Positions 45,101 through 54,632 are shown, counted from the stretch's first letter. The stretch is DNA of 55,077 nt from Flavivirga aquimarina (GCF_030540835.1 NZ_JAUOEK010000050.1:1-55077), one strand, 5' to 3'. Numbers and translations are program-made. The notes: generated by a model not told the origin, from the letters alone.

Positions 45101-45360
45101 ATAAAAACACCCTAAACTAATAAAGAACTAAGACCAATTTTAATGAATAATACCTTCTTATACGGTTTTTAAAAAATAGATTTTCATTGGCGAGATTATA
45201 AAAAATATCAAATAGCCATTCATTATGAAAACTAAAAAGATGAGAACAGTTTTAAAATAATTAATCCACTGTTGAGCATCATATATCATTTAGATAATAA
45301 ATCCAATTTAGATTTAGCAAATCTTAAAAGCACTAACGAATCATAAAAGAAGAATAAACT

Positions 45361-47076
45361 ATGGATATTGAAAAAGCACCGCAAGTTTTCGAAGACCTGA
45401 ATGAAGAACAATTGCCAATCGCTAAGCATAAATTACACAAGTGGACTCATTTTTTAGGACTATATGCAGGTGAACATGTAGCAGCAACCGAATTTGTTAT
45501 TGGTGCCACTTTTGTAGCACTAGGAGCAAAAACCATGGATATTCTCTTGGGGTTACTAATAGGTAATATATTAGCCATATTAAGTTGGTCATTAATAACG
45601 ACTCCTATTGCGGTTGAGACTCGTATGAGTCTTTACACTTATTTAAACAAAATTGCTGGCGATAAAATGACCAAGCTCTATAATTGGGCGAACGTTATTA
45701 TTTTTACAGTCATATCAGCAGCAATGATAACCGTATCGTCAACGGCGGTACGTTTTGCTTTCGATATTCCTGCCCAATTAAATTGGTATCCTACCAATTT
45801 ATGGTTTGTATTAGTAGTTCTTATTGTTGGTATTGTAGTGGTTTTCGTTGCTATTTTTGGTTTTAATGCAGTTTCTAAATTTTCAGGAATCTGTGCGCCT
45901 TGGTTGTTTGTTATGTTTACTAGTGGAGCATTGGTACTCATGCCAGCCTTATCTTTAGAAGTAATAGGCAAGAGCATGTTAGGAGGCTGGGAAGATTTTA
46001 TGGCTATCGGCAACCAATCTATTTGGACAGGTACTAATAGTAACGGAGAATCTGGCATAGGTCTATTAGAAGTTATTGGTTTTGCTTGGGCAGCCAATAC
46101 CATAACCCATTTTGGATTGATTGACATGGCATTGTTTCGCTATGCAAAAAAGAAAACTTACGGATGGACAACCAGCTCAGGTATGTTGTTCGGACATTAT
46201 ATTGCATGGATAGCCGCAGGAATTATGGGAGCAGGTACCGCAGTACTCGTTGGGAAATCCATTGTAGCTTTAGATCCGGGAGATGTAGCTTATTACGCCT
46301 TGGGATGGTCTGGGTTTGTAATTGTAATCGTTGCAGGTTGGACCACAGCGAACGCTAATCTCTATCGCGCTGGTTTAGCAGCACAAGCTATATTTACACA
46401 ATATTCAAGAAAAACAACCACATTGGTGGTAGGTTTGGTTACGGTAATCGTTGCCTGTTTTCCTTTTGTATTCACACAAATACTTCCACTATTAACTTAC
46501 GCAGGATTATTGGTAGTTCCAGTAGGAGCCATTGTTTTTGCTGAACACCAGATTTTTCCAAGAATCGGATTAACCCGTTACTGGTCGTCGTATCGTCAAC
46601 TCACCACTAGCACACCAGCAATTACCTCATGGGGTCTTGGCTTAATCTTTGGATTTGGATTAGACTTTTTAAATGTCATGTCATTTTATTATTTGTTCAT
46701 CCCTACTTGGATCTTTACAATTTTAATTTACACCCTTTTAGCATCAAAATTCGGAGCGAAGGATAAATACCCTGAAGAAGAAAAGCAAGAAGAAATTCGT
46801 AACCAAAACATTGAAAAATATCAAGAGCAACAGGCAGAAACCGAACCAATTTTAATAAAAGACAATTCAATATTTACAAAACTCCTTCAAGGGATTGCCA
46901 TACTGGTATTAGGAATTACTTTGGTTTTGGCAGGTATAACAATGTTCGCTAGCCCTGATGAAATAGTATATACATCAAATAGAGAGACATTTTATCAATA
47001 TGCCTTTATATGCACTATCGTTTATTTTATAACAGCCTATTGGGCAATGCAAAGAAGAAATAAAAAACAAGAATAA
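45361..47076 (+). CDS. NCS1-family (cytosine/purine permease-like) transporter
   Basis: A 571-residue inner-membrane protein with about 12 helices and a hydrophilic loop near 470-495 rich in Glu/Gln. The opening WTHFLGLYAGEHVAATEFVIGATF and the internal segments GFAWAANTITHFGLIDMALFRYAKK and GWTTANANLYRAGLAAQA match the NCS1 nucleobase/allantoin/vitamin symporter family. Its last base overlaps the start of the mannitol-dehydrogenase-type gene (TAATGG), so they are translationally coupled. NCS1 members are not known to me as hexitol carriers, so the link suggests either a polyol-transporting branch or an unexpected partnership. Substrate is unproven. Confidence 0.82.
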   Translation: MDIEKAPQVFEDLNEEQLPIAKHKLHKWTHFLGLYAGEHVAATEFVIGATFVALGAKTMDILLGLLIGNILAILSWSLITTPIAVETRMSLYTYLNKIAGDKMTKLYNWANVIIFTVISAAMITVSSTAVRFAFDIPAQLNWYPTNLWFVLVVLIVGIVVVFVAIFGFNAVSKFSGICAPWLFVMFTSGALVLMPALSLEVIGKSMLGGWEDFMAIGNQSIWTGTNSNGESGIGLLEVIGFAWAANTITHFGLIDMALFRYAKKKTYGWTTSSGMLFGHYIAWIAAGIMGAGTAVLVGKSIVALDPGDVAYYALGWSGFVIVIVAGWTTANANLYRAGLAAQAIFTQYSRKTTTLVVGLVTVIVACFPFVFTQILPLLTYAGLLVVPVGAIVFAEHQIFPRIGLTRYWSSYRQLTTSTPAITSWGLGLIFGFGLDFLNVMSFYYLFIPTWIFTILIYTLLASKFGAKDKYPEEEKQEEIRNQNIEKYQEQQAETEPILIKDNSIFTKLLQGIAILVLGITLVLAGITMFASPDEIVYTSNRETFYQYAFICTIVYFITAYWAMQRRNKKQE

Positions 47077-48569
47077 TGGATAAACCTATTCCACTAAATC
47101 AAGAAAACCTCTCGCAGATTGCAGAAGTAGTTTCTTGTCCAACCTATGATAGAAGTAAAGTTAATGCAGGAATTGTACATGTAGGTATTGGAGGTTTTCA
47201 TAGAGCACATCAGGCTTATTATACCAACGAACTTCTTGAAAAAGGCGGACACCATAATTGGGGTATCTGTGGAATTGCATTATTGCCTTTTGATGATAAA
47301 ATATATCAAGTATTAAAAAATCAAGATGGATTGTATACTGTCATGATTAAAGAATTGGATGGTAGTTTATCCATAAAAGTTATCGGATCTATTGTCGAAT
47401 ACCTGTTCGCTCCTAACAATCCTTTAATAGTGATAGAGAAAATGGCTGATCCAAACACCAGAATTATCAGTCTTACCATCACAGAAGGAGGTTATAACTA
47501 CGACGAAGCTACAGGAGAATTCATTTTTGAGAATCCTAACATACAGCATGATTTAACACATCCCGATGCACCCAAAACTATTTTTGGATATCTGGCTCAA
47601 GCCTTTAAGCTAAGAAAAGAAAGAGGCACACAGGGTTGTACAATTCAGTCTTGCGATAATATTCAAGGGAATGGACATGTTACCAAGAAGATGGTATTAA
47701 GCTATATAAAAAAGGCAGAACCAGATTTGGTAGCATGGGTAAATTCTAATATAGCATTTCCCAACAGCATGGTAGATCGTATTACGCCAGTAACAACAAA
47801 AGATGATATTGAATTATTAAAAGATAAAACAGGCATTCAAGACGATTGGCCTGTAGTTTGCGAACCTTTTCTGCAATGGGTTATAGAAGATGATTTCAGC
47901 TCAGGAAGACCAGCATGGGAGGAAGTAGGTGCGCAGTTTGTAAGCGATGTAGCACCCTATGAGCGTATGAAATTGAGCTTACTAAATGCCGGACATTCAG
48001 TGCTAGGTATACTAGGAGCATTAGTAGGTTACAATACAATAGACGAAGTAGTCAATGATTTAGATATTAAAACATTCTTGATTACTTTTATGGATAAAGA
48101 AGTTACCCCATCACTTGGTGAATTAAAGGGTATAGACCTTAAAAGTTACAAAGCATCTTTAATCGAACGATTCGGCAACCAAAATATTAAAGATCAAGTC
48201 ACTCGCATTTGCTCAGAAAGTTCTGCGAAAATCCCCAAGTTTCTATTGCCTACAGTTAAATATCAGCTTTCAAATGAGGGCGAATTTAGCTATTCAGCAT
48301 TAGTAATAGCAGCATGGGCGATATATAATAAAGGGCTAAATGAAAATGGAGATTTGTTAGAAATCTCAGACGCTATGAAGGATGAATTAAAGCAAAAAGC
48401 ATTAATGTCAATAAACAATCCAAAGTTATTTCTAGAACTAGAGTCTGTTTTTGGTGTATTGAAAGAATCAAGTCAATTTGTGGAAGCTTATGAAAGAGCC
48501 TATAATAAAATCGTAAAGTATGGTATAAAAAAGTGTGTTAAAGATATAAATAGCAGTCTTAAAAAATAA
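47076..48569 (+). CDS. Mannitol 2-dehydrogenase-type polyol dehydrogenase
   Basis: A 497-residue cytosolic dehydrogenase of the long-chain mannitol dehydrogenase family (mannitol to fructose with NAD; relatives include fructuronate and altronate reductases). The NAD-binding start is GIVHVGIGGFHRAHQAYY (~33-50). The conserved TITEGGYNYDEATG segment, SCDNIQGNGHVTKKMVLSY, and the catalytic K-x5-N-x2-H set in KLSLLNAGHSVLG (~305-317) are all present. It is coupled to the upstream transporter. With the fructokinase-like gene at 53.3 kb it completes mannitol to fructose to fructose-6-phosphate. Mannitol is favoured over hexuronates because of the fructokinase and the family length, but this is inference. 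Confidence 0.85.
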   Translation: MDKPIPLNQENLSQIAEVVSCPTYDRSKVNAGIVHVGIGGFHRAHQAYYTNELLEKGGHHNWGICGIALLPFDDKIYQVLKNQDGLYTVMIKELDGSLSIKVIGSIVEYLFAPNNPLIVIEKMADPNTRIISLTITEGGYNYDEATGEFIFENPNIQHDLTHPDAPKTIFGYLAQAFKLRKERGTQGCTIQSCDNIQGNGHVTKKMVLSYIKKAEPDLVAWVNSNIAFPNSMVDRITPVTTKDDIELLKDKTGIQDDWPVVCEPFLQWVIEDDFSSGRPAWEEVGAQFVSDVAPYERMKLSLLNAGHSVLGILGALVGYNTIDEVVNDLDIKTFLITFMDKEVTPSLGELKGIDLKSYKASLIERFGNQNIKDQVTRICSESSAKIPKFLLPTVKYQLSNEGEFSYSALVIAAWAIYNKGLNENGDLLEISDAMKDELKQKALMSINNPKLFLELESVFGVLKESSQFVEAYERAYNKIVKYGIKKCVKDINSSLKK

Positions 48570-48640
48570 TTTAGAAAACAAAAACTAATCGTGATGAAAA
48601 AAAAGCAATAGTTGTGAAAGCCCTTTTCTATGTGTTCATT
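48526..48640 (+). repeat. Direct repeat, left copy (mannitol dehydrogenase 3' end plus GH29 5' remnant)
   Basis: The last ~14 codons of the dehydrogenase, its spacer, and a dead GH29 start (GTGATGAAAAAAAAGCAATA, GTGAAAGCCCTT) align with 50158-50262. The two copies flank the GH29 gene at 48686-50152. Confidence 0.8.
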
Positions 48641-48685
48641 AATTATTACCAGTAATTTGGAAGCGTATAATTTAATACCATTGAT

Positions 48686-50152
48686 ATGAAAAACTTTAGT
48701 TTAGTCATCATTTATTTATTGGTTATAACACCAGTATTTTCTCAGTACAAGGAATTTAAAACCCCTCAAATAAATTCTGAAGAATGGCAGATAATGAACC
48801 AGTCAAAACAGGATACTAAAGAATGGTTTAAAGATGCTAAGTATGGCATGTTTATTCATTGGGGACTTTACTCCAACCCAGGAGGGATTTGGAAAGGAGA
48901 AAAAATTCACACTATGCGACCACCTCATATAGCAGAGTGGATTATGTATGCTGCTAAAATACCAAGAGCAGAATATGAGCAATTAGCAAAACAATTTAAT
49001 CCAACAAAATTTGATGCTGAAGAAATTGCGAAACTAGCAAAAGACGCGGGGATGAAATATATTGTTATTACCTCCAAGCATCATGATGGATTTGCCCTAT
49101 TTGATTCAAAAGTGAGCGAATACGACATTATGGATGCCTCCCCATTTAAAAGAGACATTATAAAAGAGTTACATGCAGCATGTAAAAAGTACGGATTAGA
49201 GTTTGGACTCTATTATTCGCATAATATAGATTGGCACGATGCATCAGATAACCAATCTGAATTGAGTGCCAAACTGAATCCAAACATTTCAGAACACGCA
49301 AAAACTTTTGGGTCTAACACTTGGGATCCAAGTCCTAATAGCTATGAAGATTATCTAAAAGACAAAGCGCTTCCGCAAGTAAAAGAGATAATGACTCAAT
49401 ATTCAGATTTAAAATTACTTTGGTATGATATGCCTTGGAGAATGAATGCAGAGCAATGTTATGACTTTTATAAAGTAGTATATGATATTCAACCACAGGT
49501 TTTAGTTAATGAACGTATAGGGCAAGGTTTTGGAGACTATTTAATACCTAGCGATAACGAAATTCCATTAGCCTATGGAGATGAGCAAAAACCTTGGGAA
49601 ACCGTAGGGACTTTTAATAATTCATGGGGTTACAATTCCTATGATAATGATTGGAAATCGCCCATAGAAGTACTTTATTGGTTAGCAGAAGTTGTTTCAA
49701 GAGGAGGGAATTATATGCTCAACATTGGCCCGACAGGAGAAGGTGAGGTGCCAATAGAAAGTGTAAAGAATTTAAGAGAGATTGGTAAATGGTTATCAGT
49801 AAACGGAGAAGCTATCTATGGGACTAGGAGGTGGAAAATTATTCGTGAAGGAACAACCAGTTTACATTATAAAGATACAGAAGACAGGGCAGAAAAAGGA
49901 TTTCAAAATAATTTTACTAAAGAAGATTTTTGGTTTACTCAAAAAGATAATAATGTTTATGCCATTTCTTTAGCTAAACCCGAATCAGAAATAGTTATAA
50001 AATCGTTAGAACCTTCAGTAGGAACCGTTAAAAATGTAGAGGTTTTAGGAGTAGGGAAGGTTAAATATAAACAGGAAAAAGATGGTTTAATTGTCAAAAT
50101 ACCAAAAGATTTCCTGTCAGAAAACGGTTTTGTAGTGAAATTAGAATTATAA
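48686..50152 (+). CDS. GH29 alpha-L-fucosidase (flanked by direct repeats)
   Basis: A 488-residue exported fucosidase (signal peptide ending TPVFSQ). GH29 features: [21 protein letters not shown] (~47-67), [23 protein letters not shown] with the His pair, [17 protein letters not shown]-type strand, LLWYDMPW with nucleophile Asp248, and [20 protein letters not shown] (~335-354). The C-terminal beta domain is present, so the enzyme looks complete. It has signal peptidase I processing, unlike the two lipoprotein GH29s that follow. It lies between two ~105-bp direct repeats, and a dead copy of its 5' end sits at 33.4 kb. Confidence 0.92.
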   Translation: MKNFSLVIIYLLVITPVFSQYKEFKTPQINSEEWQIMNQSKQDTKEWFKDAKYGMFIHWGLYSNPGGIWKGEKIHTMRPPHIAEWIMYAAKIPRAEYEQLAKQFNPTKFDAEEIAKLAKDAGMKYIVITSKHHDGFALFDSKVSEYDIMDASPFKRDIIKELHAACKKYGLEFGLYYSHNIDWHDASDNQSELSAKLNPNISEHAKTFGSNTWDPSPNSYEDYLKDKALPQVKEIMTQYSDLKLLWYDMPWRMNAEQCYDFYKVVYDIQPQVLVNERIGQGFGDYLIPSDNEIPLAYGDEQKPWETVGTFNNSWGYNSYDNDWKSPIEVLYWLAEVVSRGGNYMLNIGPTGEGEVPIESVKNLREIGKWLSVNGEAIYGTRRWKIIREGTTSLHYKDTEDRAEKGFQNNFTKEDFWFTQKDNNVYAISLAKPESEIVIKSLEPSVGTVKNVEVLGVGKVKYKQEKDGLIVKIPKDFLSENGFVVKLEL

Positions 50153-50157
50153 AAAAT

Positions 50158-50262
50158 AGTACAAAAAAATGTGCTAAAGATATCATTAGTAATAGTTAGA
50201 ATAATTTAGAAAATAAAATTAATCATGATGAAAAAAATAATAGTTGCCAAAGCCCTTATTCC
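50158..50262 (+). repeat. Direct repeat, right copy (dehydrogenase 3' remnant plus live GH29 start)
   Basis: Aligns with 48526-48640. The first part (AAAAAATGTGCTAAAGATAT, then a stop) is a remnant of the mannitol dehydrogenase 3' end, reading KKCAKDIISNS where the gene has KKCVKDINSSLKK. TAATTTAGAAAA is shared, and the copy runs into the real start of the next GH29. Confidence 0.8.
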
Positions 50263-51658
50263 TATTCTTGTTTGTGTTTTCTTATTATCATGTAAGGAAA
50301 ATAAAAAGGAAGAAACAATTCAAGTTGAAAGTGTAAATTATTTAGAAGAATCTAAAGAAGATTTTAATAAAAGGATGACCTGGTGGCGAGAAGCAAAGTT
50401 TGGTATGTTTATTCACTGGGGCCCTTATGCAGTTCCAGCAGGTATATACAAAGGAGCTGAGGTTGATCATATAGGTGAGTGGATTATGGACACTGCTGAG
50501 ATTCCTATTAGTGAGTACGAAGAATTTGCAAGACAATTCAATCCTGTAGATTTTGATGCAGATAATTGGGTTAGTATAATGAAAAAAGCAGGAATGAAGT
50601 ATGTTGTGATTACATCCAAACACCATGACGGGTTTTCTTTAGGAGACTCAAAAGTATCAGAATATGATATGGTGGATTATACCCCGTATGGAAAAGATAT
50701 TTTAAAACAATTATCTGAAGCCTGTAAAAAACAAGGAGTTAAGTTTGGTGTATACCATTCCATTATGGATTGGCATCACCCACAAGCACAAGCAATTAAT
50801 GAACCCAAGTATAATGTTTGGAGAAAGGACAGCACAAAGGCTAATCCTAAATTTCCAATATACTACGAAGAGTATTTAAAGCCTCAGTTAAAAGAATTAA
50901 TAACAAACTACGACCCAGAAATTCTTTGGTTTGATGGCGAATGGATTCCAGCATTCACACATGAGCAAGGTCAGGCCTTATATCAATATGTTCGATCTTT
51001 AAAACCAGATATTATCATTAATAATCGTGTAGATAAAGGACGTCAAGGTATGCAAGGCATGAGTAAAGATGATCTAAACTATGCAGGAGATTTTGGAACA
51101 CCAGAGCAAGAGATTTTAGAAGGCACTTCCACATTAGATTGGGAATCCTGTATGACTATGAATGACACCTGGGGATACAAGAAAAATGACGAAAATTGGA
51201 AATCTGTAAAAACATTGATTCATAATTTGATTGATGTAGCAGCCAAAGGAGGTAACTACCTTCTTAATGTAGGTCCAACCGCCGAAGGGCTTATTCCTGC
51301 ACCAAGTGTTGAACGATTAGAACATATAGGTGAATGGCTTAGCGTAAACCACGAAGCAATATTTAGTACAGAAAGATTAGCAAAAAACTATAAACAAGGA
51401 GAAACAATAAAATACACCAAAAAGAAAGGAGAATCCGTTTATTTTGCAATTTCTATAGAAAAACCTGAAGATGAAATAATATTTAATTATGTGCAACCAA
51501 ATGCCGATTCAGAAGTTAAGCTTTTAGGCTCAAATGTGCCCTTGAAATGGCAATTTGTAGAAGGCAAAGGATTAACTGTTGAGGTGCCTAAAGCTGTATT
51601 AGAAGAAGTTGGAGAAACCGAGGCTTGGACTTTTATGATTGAAGGAAAAGAATTATAG
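50225..51658 (+). CDS. GH29 alpha-L-fucosidase, lipoprotein
   Basis: A 477-residue lipoprotein (lipobox VFLLSC, Cys23, then KENKKEE). Two adjacent ATGs (50225, 50228) are possible starts. GH29 motifs: WWREAKFGMFIHWGPYAVPAG (~52-72), [48 protein letters not shown] with nucleophile Asp237, and DVAAKGGNYLLNVGPTAEG (~340). The sequence is similar over its whole length to the next gene, clearly a tandem duplicate. It ends with a short beta domain. It probably acts at the cell surface on fucose-bearing oligosaccharides; linkage specificity cannot be read. Confidence 0.92.
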   Translation: MMKKIIVAKALIPILVCVFLLSCKENKKEETIQVESVNYLEESKEDFNKRMTWWREAKFGMFIHWGPYAVPAGIYKGAEVDHIGEWIMDTAEIPISEYEEFARQFNPVDFDADNWVSIMKKAGMKYVVITSKHHDGFSLGDSKVSEYDMVDYTPYGKDILKQLSEACKKQGVKFGVYHSIMDWHHPQAQAINEPKYNVWRKDSTKANPKFPIYYEEYLKPQLKELITNYDPEILWFDGEWIPAFTHEQGQALYQYVRSLKPDIIINNRVDKGRQGMQGMSKDDLNYAGDFGTPEQEILEGTSTLDWESCMTMNDTWGYKKNDENWKSVKTLIHNLIDVAAKGGNYLLNVGPTAEGLIPAPSVERLEHIGEWLSVNHEAIFSTERLAKNYKQGETIKYTKKKGESVYFAISIEKPEDEIIFNYVQPNADSEVKLLGSNVPLKWQFVEGKGLTVEVPKAVLEEVGETEAWTFMIEGKEL

Positions 51659-51752
51659 CATGATCCATTTGCACAGTAAAATACTAACAATATTGTACCT
51701 GAATTATTTGAATTTAGAAACAATAAAACTAGCGGTATAAAAAATAATCAAG

Positions 51753-53198
51753 ATGAAAAACAAATCAATAATAGTAAAAGCCTTTATTCCTGTTCTTATT
51801 TGTGTTTCCTTACTATCATGCAAGGAAAATAAAAAGGAAGAAATAACCCAAGTTGAAGATGTAAATTATTTAGAAGAGTCTAAAGAAGATTTTAACCAAC
51901 GAATGGCCTGGTGGCGAGAAGCAAAGTTTGGTATGTTTATTCATTGGGGGCCTTATTCTGTAGCAGGAGGAGAATATAAAGGAGAAACTATTGCAGGTTG
52001 GGTAGGCGCAGAATGGATTATGAACGATGGAGAAATTCCTATTAAGGAATATGAGAAATTTTCAAAACAATTTAATCCCACTAATTTTGATGCCGATGCC
52101 TATGCCAAATTGATGAAAGATACAGGCATGAAATATGTGGTAATCACATCCAAACATCATGATGGATTCGGATTATGGGACTCTAAGGTCTCAGACTATG
52201 ATATTGTTGACTTTTCACCCTACGGAAAGGATATTTTAAAACAACTGTCAGAAGCTTGTAAAAAATATGGAATCAAATTTGGCCTCTATCACTCTATTAT
52301 GGATTGGCACCATCCACAAGCACAAGCTATTAATGAGCCAAATTATAATGCGGGAGAAAAAGATAGTACGCTATACAATCCAGAATTCCCAAAATACTAT
52401 GAAGGTTATTTAAAAGTACAGTTAAAAGAACTGATAGATAATTATGACCCCGAAATTCTTTGGTTTGATGGCGAATGGATTCCGGAATACGACCACGAAA
52501 ATGCCTTAGACCTTTATCAATACGTACGGTCGTTAAAACCAACTATTATAATAAACAATCGTATAGATGTAGGTAGGCAAGGTTTAATGGGAATGAACAA
52601 AGAAGGAGAAGATTTTGTAGGTGATTTTGGAACTCCAGAAAAAGAAGTTTTAGCAGGCACATCTACTTTCGACTGGGAAGCTTGCATGACAATAAATGAT
52701 ACTTGGGGGTACCGTAAATCAGACCACGATTGGAAATCAGCAAAAACATTAACCCATAACCTTATTGATGCCGCGGCAAAAGGAGGAAATTATCTTTTGA
52801 ATATTGGTCCTATGGGAGATGGCACCATTCCTCAACCCAGTTTAGATCGCTTAGACAAAATTGGGAAATGGGTAAAAGTTAATAGTGAAGCAATTTTTAA
52901 TACAGAAAAATTACTTGGAAATTACCAACAAGGAGAATCTATAAAATACACCAAAAAGAAAGGGCAATCTGTCTATTATGGAATATCCTTAGTACAGCCA
53001 AAAGAGACAATAACTTTTAATTCTTTATTGCCCGATCCCAACTCAAAAATTATGCTTTTGGGGTATGATGAACCTTTAGAATGGGAATTCACAGAAGGCA
53101 AAGGGGTAACAATAAAAGTACCCAATACAGTTTTAGACCAAGTAGGAAAAACAGAAGCTTGGACATTTAAGATTCAAGGTAAAGAAATAGAAAACTAA
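51753..53198 (+). CDS. GH29 alpha-L-fucosidase, lipoprotein (tandem paralogue)
   Basis: A 481-residue lipoprotein (lipobox VSLLSC, Cys22). It matches the preceding gene from signal peptide to end: [68 protein letters not shown] with nucleophile Asp239, and DAAAKGGNYLLNIGPMGDG. Differences cluster after the first strand, where this copy has a longer GETIAGWVGAEWI loop, and in acceptor-side segments (GLMGMNKEGEDFVG against GMQGMSKDDLNYAG). That suggests related but not identical substrates. Spacer to the upstream gene is 94 nt with no clear terminator. Confidence 0.92.
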   Translation: MKNKSIIVKAFIPVLICVSLLSCKENKKEEITQVEDVNYLEESKEDFNQRMAWWREAKFGMFIHWGPYSVAGGEYKGETIAGWVGAEWIMNDGEIPIKEYEKFSKQFNPTNFDADAYAKLMKDTGMKYVVITSKHHDGFGLWDSKVSDYDIVDFSPYGKDILKQLSEACKKYGIKFGLYHSIMDWHHPQAQAINEPNYNAGEKDSTLYNPEFPKYYEGYLKVQLKELIDNYDPEILWFDGEWIPEYDHENALDLYQYVRSLKPTIIINNRIDVGRQGLMGMNKEGEDFVGDFGTPEKEVLAGTSTFDWEACMTINDTWGYRKSDHDWKSAKTLTHNLIDAAAKGGNYLLNIGPMGDGTIPQPSLDRLDKIGKWVKVNSEAIFNTEKLLGNYQQGESIKYTKKKGQSVYYGISLVQPKETITFNSLLPDPNSKIMLLGYDEPLEWEFTEGKGVTIKVPNTVLDQVGKTEAWTFKIQGKEIEN

Positions 53199-53264
53199 TC
53201 TTTTTATTATAGTAACTATATAATTATAGTTGTAATTTCTAAAATACGTTTTAAAAAAAGGAGT

Positions 53265-54152
53265 ATGAATAAAATGGTATGTTTTGGAGAAGTCCTTTGG
53301 GATGTTTTTCCAACTCACGATAAAATAGGAGGAGCTCCATTAAATGTTGCTATACGATTGAAATCTTTAGGTAATAACGTTTCAGTTATTAGCAGAGTAG
53401 GAACCGACGAAAAAGGAAATAAAATTCTTGACTTATTTAAAGAGAAAGATGTAAATATAGAAGGCGTTCAGATAGACCAACAATATAAAACAGGAAAGGT
53501 AAAAGTGATGCTAAATGAAAAAGGTTCGGCATCTTACGATATTATGTATCCAAGAGCATGGGATAAAATAGAACTTACAGAAGCTGCCAAGTCTATAACA
53601 AAACAGTCCGACACTTTTATTTTTGGAAGTTTGGTAGCTAGAGACAATATTTCTAGAAATACACTTTTCGAACTTTTAAAATTAGCTCACTATAAAATTT
53701 TTGATGTTAATTTAAGACCACCATACTATACGATGGAAGTTCTTAAAAAATTAATGAACCAAGCAGATTTTATAAAATTCAATGACGATGAGATTTTTGA
53801 AATTGCAGAAGAGCTAAATTCAAATCAAAAATCATTAGAGCAAACCATTCTTTTTATAGCAAAAGAAACAAATACAAAAACTATTTGCGTTACAAAAGGA
53901 AGGCACGGAGCTATTCTATATTATAATGAAACATTTTATCATAATAGTGGGTACAAAATTCAAGTAGTAGATACAGTAGGTGCTGGCGATTCGTTTTTAG
54001 CATCAATAGTTAACCAGTTGTCAAAAAATATCCATCCGCAAGAAGCCTTAAACTTTGCTTGTGCGGTTGGAGCTATAGTTGCAAGTAGTGAAGGAGCAAA
54101 TCCAATAATAAAGACAGAAGTAATAAATAATATGATGTCTTCTACTTTATAG
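53265..54152 (+). CDS. PfkB-family carbohydrate kinase, probable fructokinase
   Basis: A 295-residue cytosolic sugar kinase. It opens MVCFGEVLWDVFPTHDKIGGAPLNVAIRLKSLG, which holds the PfkB signature 1 region with the substrate-binding Gly-Gly and Asn. Signature 2 is DTVGAGDSFLAS (~236-247), with the catalytic base Asp in GAGD. FDVNLRPPYY and the ICVTKGRHGAILY strand match fructokinase members. It probably phosphorylates fructose made by the mannitol dehydrogenase 5 kb upstream on the same strand; ribose, tagatose or adenosine cannot be strictly excluded. It lies 66 nt after the last GH29. Confidence 0.85.
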   Translation: MNKMVCFGEVLWDVFPTHDKIGGAPLNVAIRLKSLGNNVSVISRVGTDEKGNKILDLFKEKDVNIEGVQIDQQYKTGKVKVMLNEKGSASYDIMYPRAWDKIELTEAAKSITKQSDTFIFGSLVARDNISRNTLFELLKLAHYKIFDVNLRPPYYTMEVLKKLMNQADFIKFNDDEIFEIAEELNSNQKSLEQTILFIAKETNTKTICVTKGRHGAILYYNETFYHNSGYKIQVVDTVGAGDSFLASIVNQLSKNIHPQEALNFACAVGAIVASSEGANPIIKTEVINNMMSSTL

Positions 54153-54159
54153 TATATAT

Positions 54160-54285
54160 ATGTGCGTTCCCCGAAAAGGGTCGGGCTTTCGTCAGTCGCT
54201 TTTTTATGTTGCATATGTGCAACAACATAAAAAGAGCTTCAACAAATGCCTCAATCCCTAACGCGGGGATGTTCGTATAAGTCAT
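54160..54285. repeat. Long imperfect palindromic element
   Basis: The outer arms TCCCCG (54167-) and CGGGGA (~54263-) pair, followed inward by GGG/CCC, GGGC/GCCT and TTT/AAA blocks. In the centre CTTTTTTATGTTG (54199-54211) pairs with CAACATAAAAAG (54223-54234). The whole can fold into one stem-loop of about 110-125 nt. I recall similarly built GGGTCGGGCTTTC ... CCCTAACGC elements between genes of other Flavobacteriia. It may also end transcription of the preceding operon. Confidence 0.55.
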
Positions 54286-54602
54286 TTTATTGACCAAAGA
54301 TTCATGCTACGATTAAAGGTTTCTAATTAATAAAGTATAAAATGATATAAAAAGTCATGACCCATCTTTGGAAACATTACCGATTTGTGATTATCTATAC
54401 GCATATAAGCGCACAATATTCGTCGCACAATTTATCATCTTAGAGCGATTGCGCACCAAAACCGGCAGCTATCCTCTCACAATTTCCCCCACAAATACCA
54501 AAAACGCCAAAAATGTTTAAAAAATAAAGAGTTATAAATATCAGAAAACAAGGCATTTAAAAAGGGAAAAGAAAAAGAATAAAAAAAAGATTAAAAAAGG
54601 TA

Positions 54603-54632
54603 TTGCGCAATACAAAAAGGGTCGTATGTTTG
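54603..54632 (+). promoter_or_regulatory. rRNA operon promoter P1
   Basis: TTG (54603-54605), 19 nt, TATGTTTG (54625-54632): a full match to the Bacteroidota consensus. It is preceded by an A-rich upstream tract and followed by GCAGCCGC, closely like the GCACCCGC after P2. Confidence 0.75.

Larger units (their letters stand above)
44982..45360. other. Divergent regulatory region with long leader
   Basis: This 379-nt gene-free region separates the regulator from the transporter. It holds a predicted promoter (45046-45074) and a 21-bp palindrome (45080-45100). The remaining ~260 nt before the transporter ATG would be an unusually long 5' leader. Within it an 11-codon frame (45225-45260, MKTKKMRTVLK) is visible but has no other support. 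No strong hairpin is seen in the leader. Confidence 0.6.

Noticed and set aside
45225-45260. 11-codon leader ORF before the NCS1 transporter
   Set aside because: No ribosome-binding context, conservation or coupling can be shown from one sequence; chance in an AT-rich leader is likely.
45678-46127. 149-codon open frame on the minus strand
   Set aside because: Antisense shadow of the transporter gene; composition and lack of motifs argue against a gene.
54160-54285. Integron attC site
   Set aside because: The CCCTAACG word recalls attC inverse cores, but the matching GTTRRRY/RYYYAAC pair does not fit and there is no integron context.
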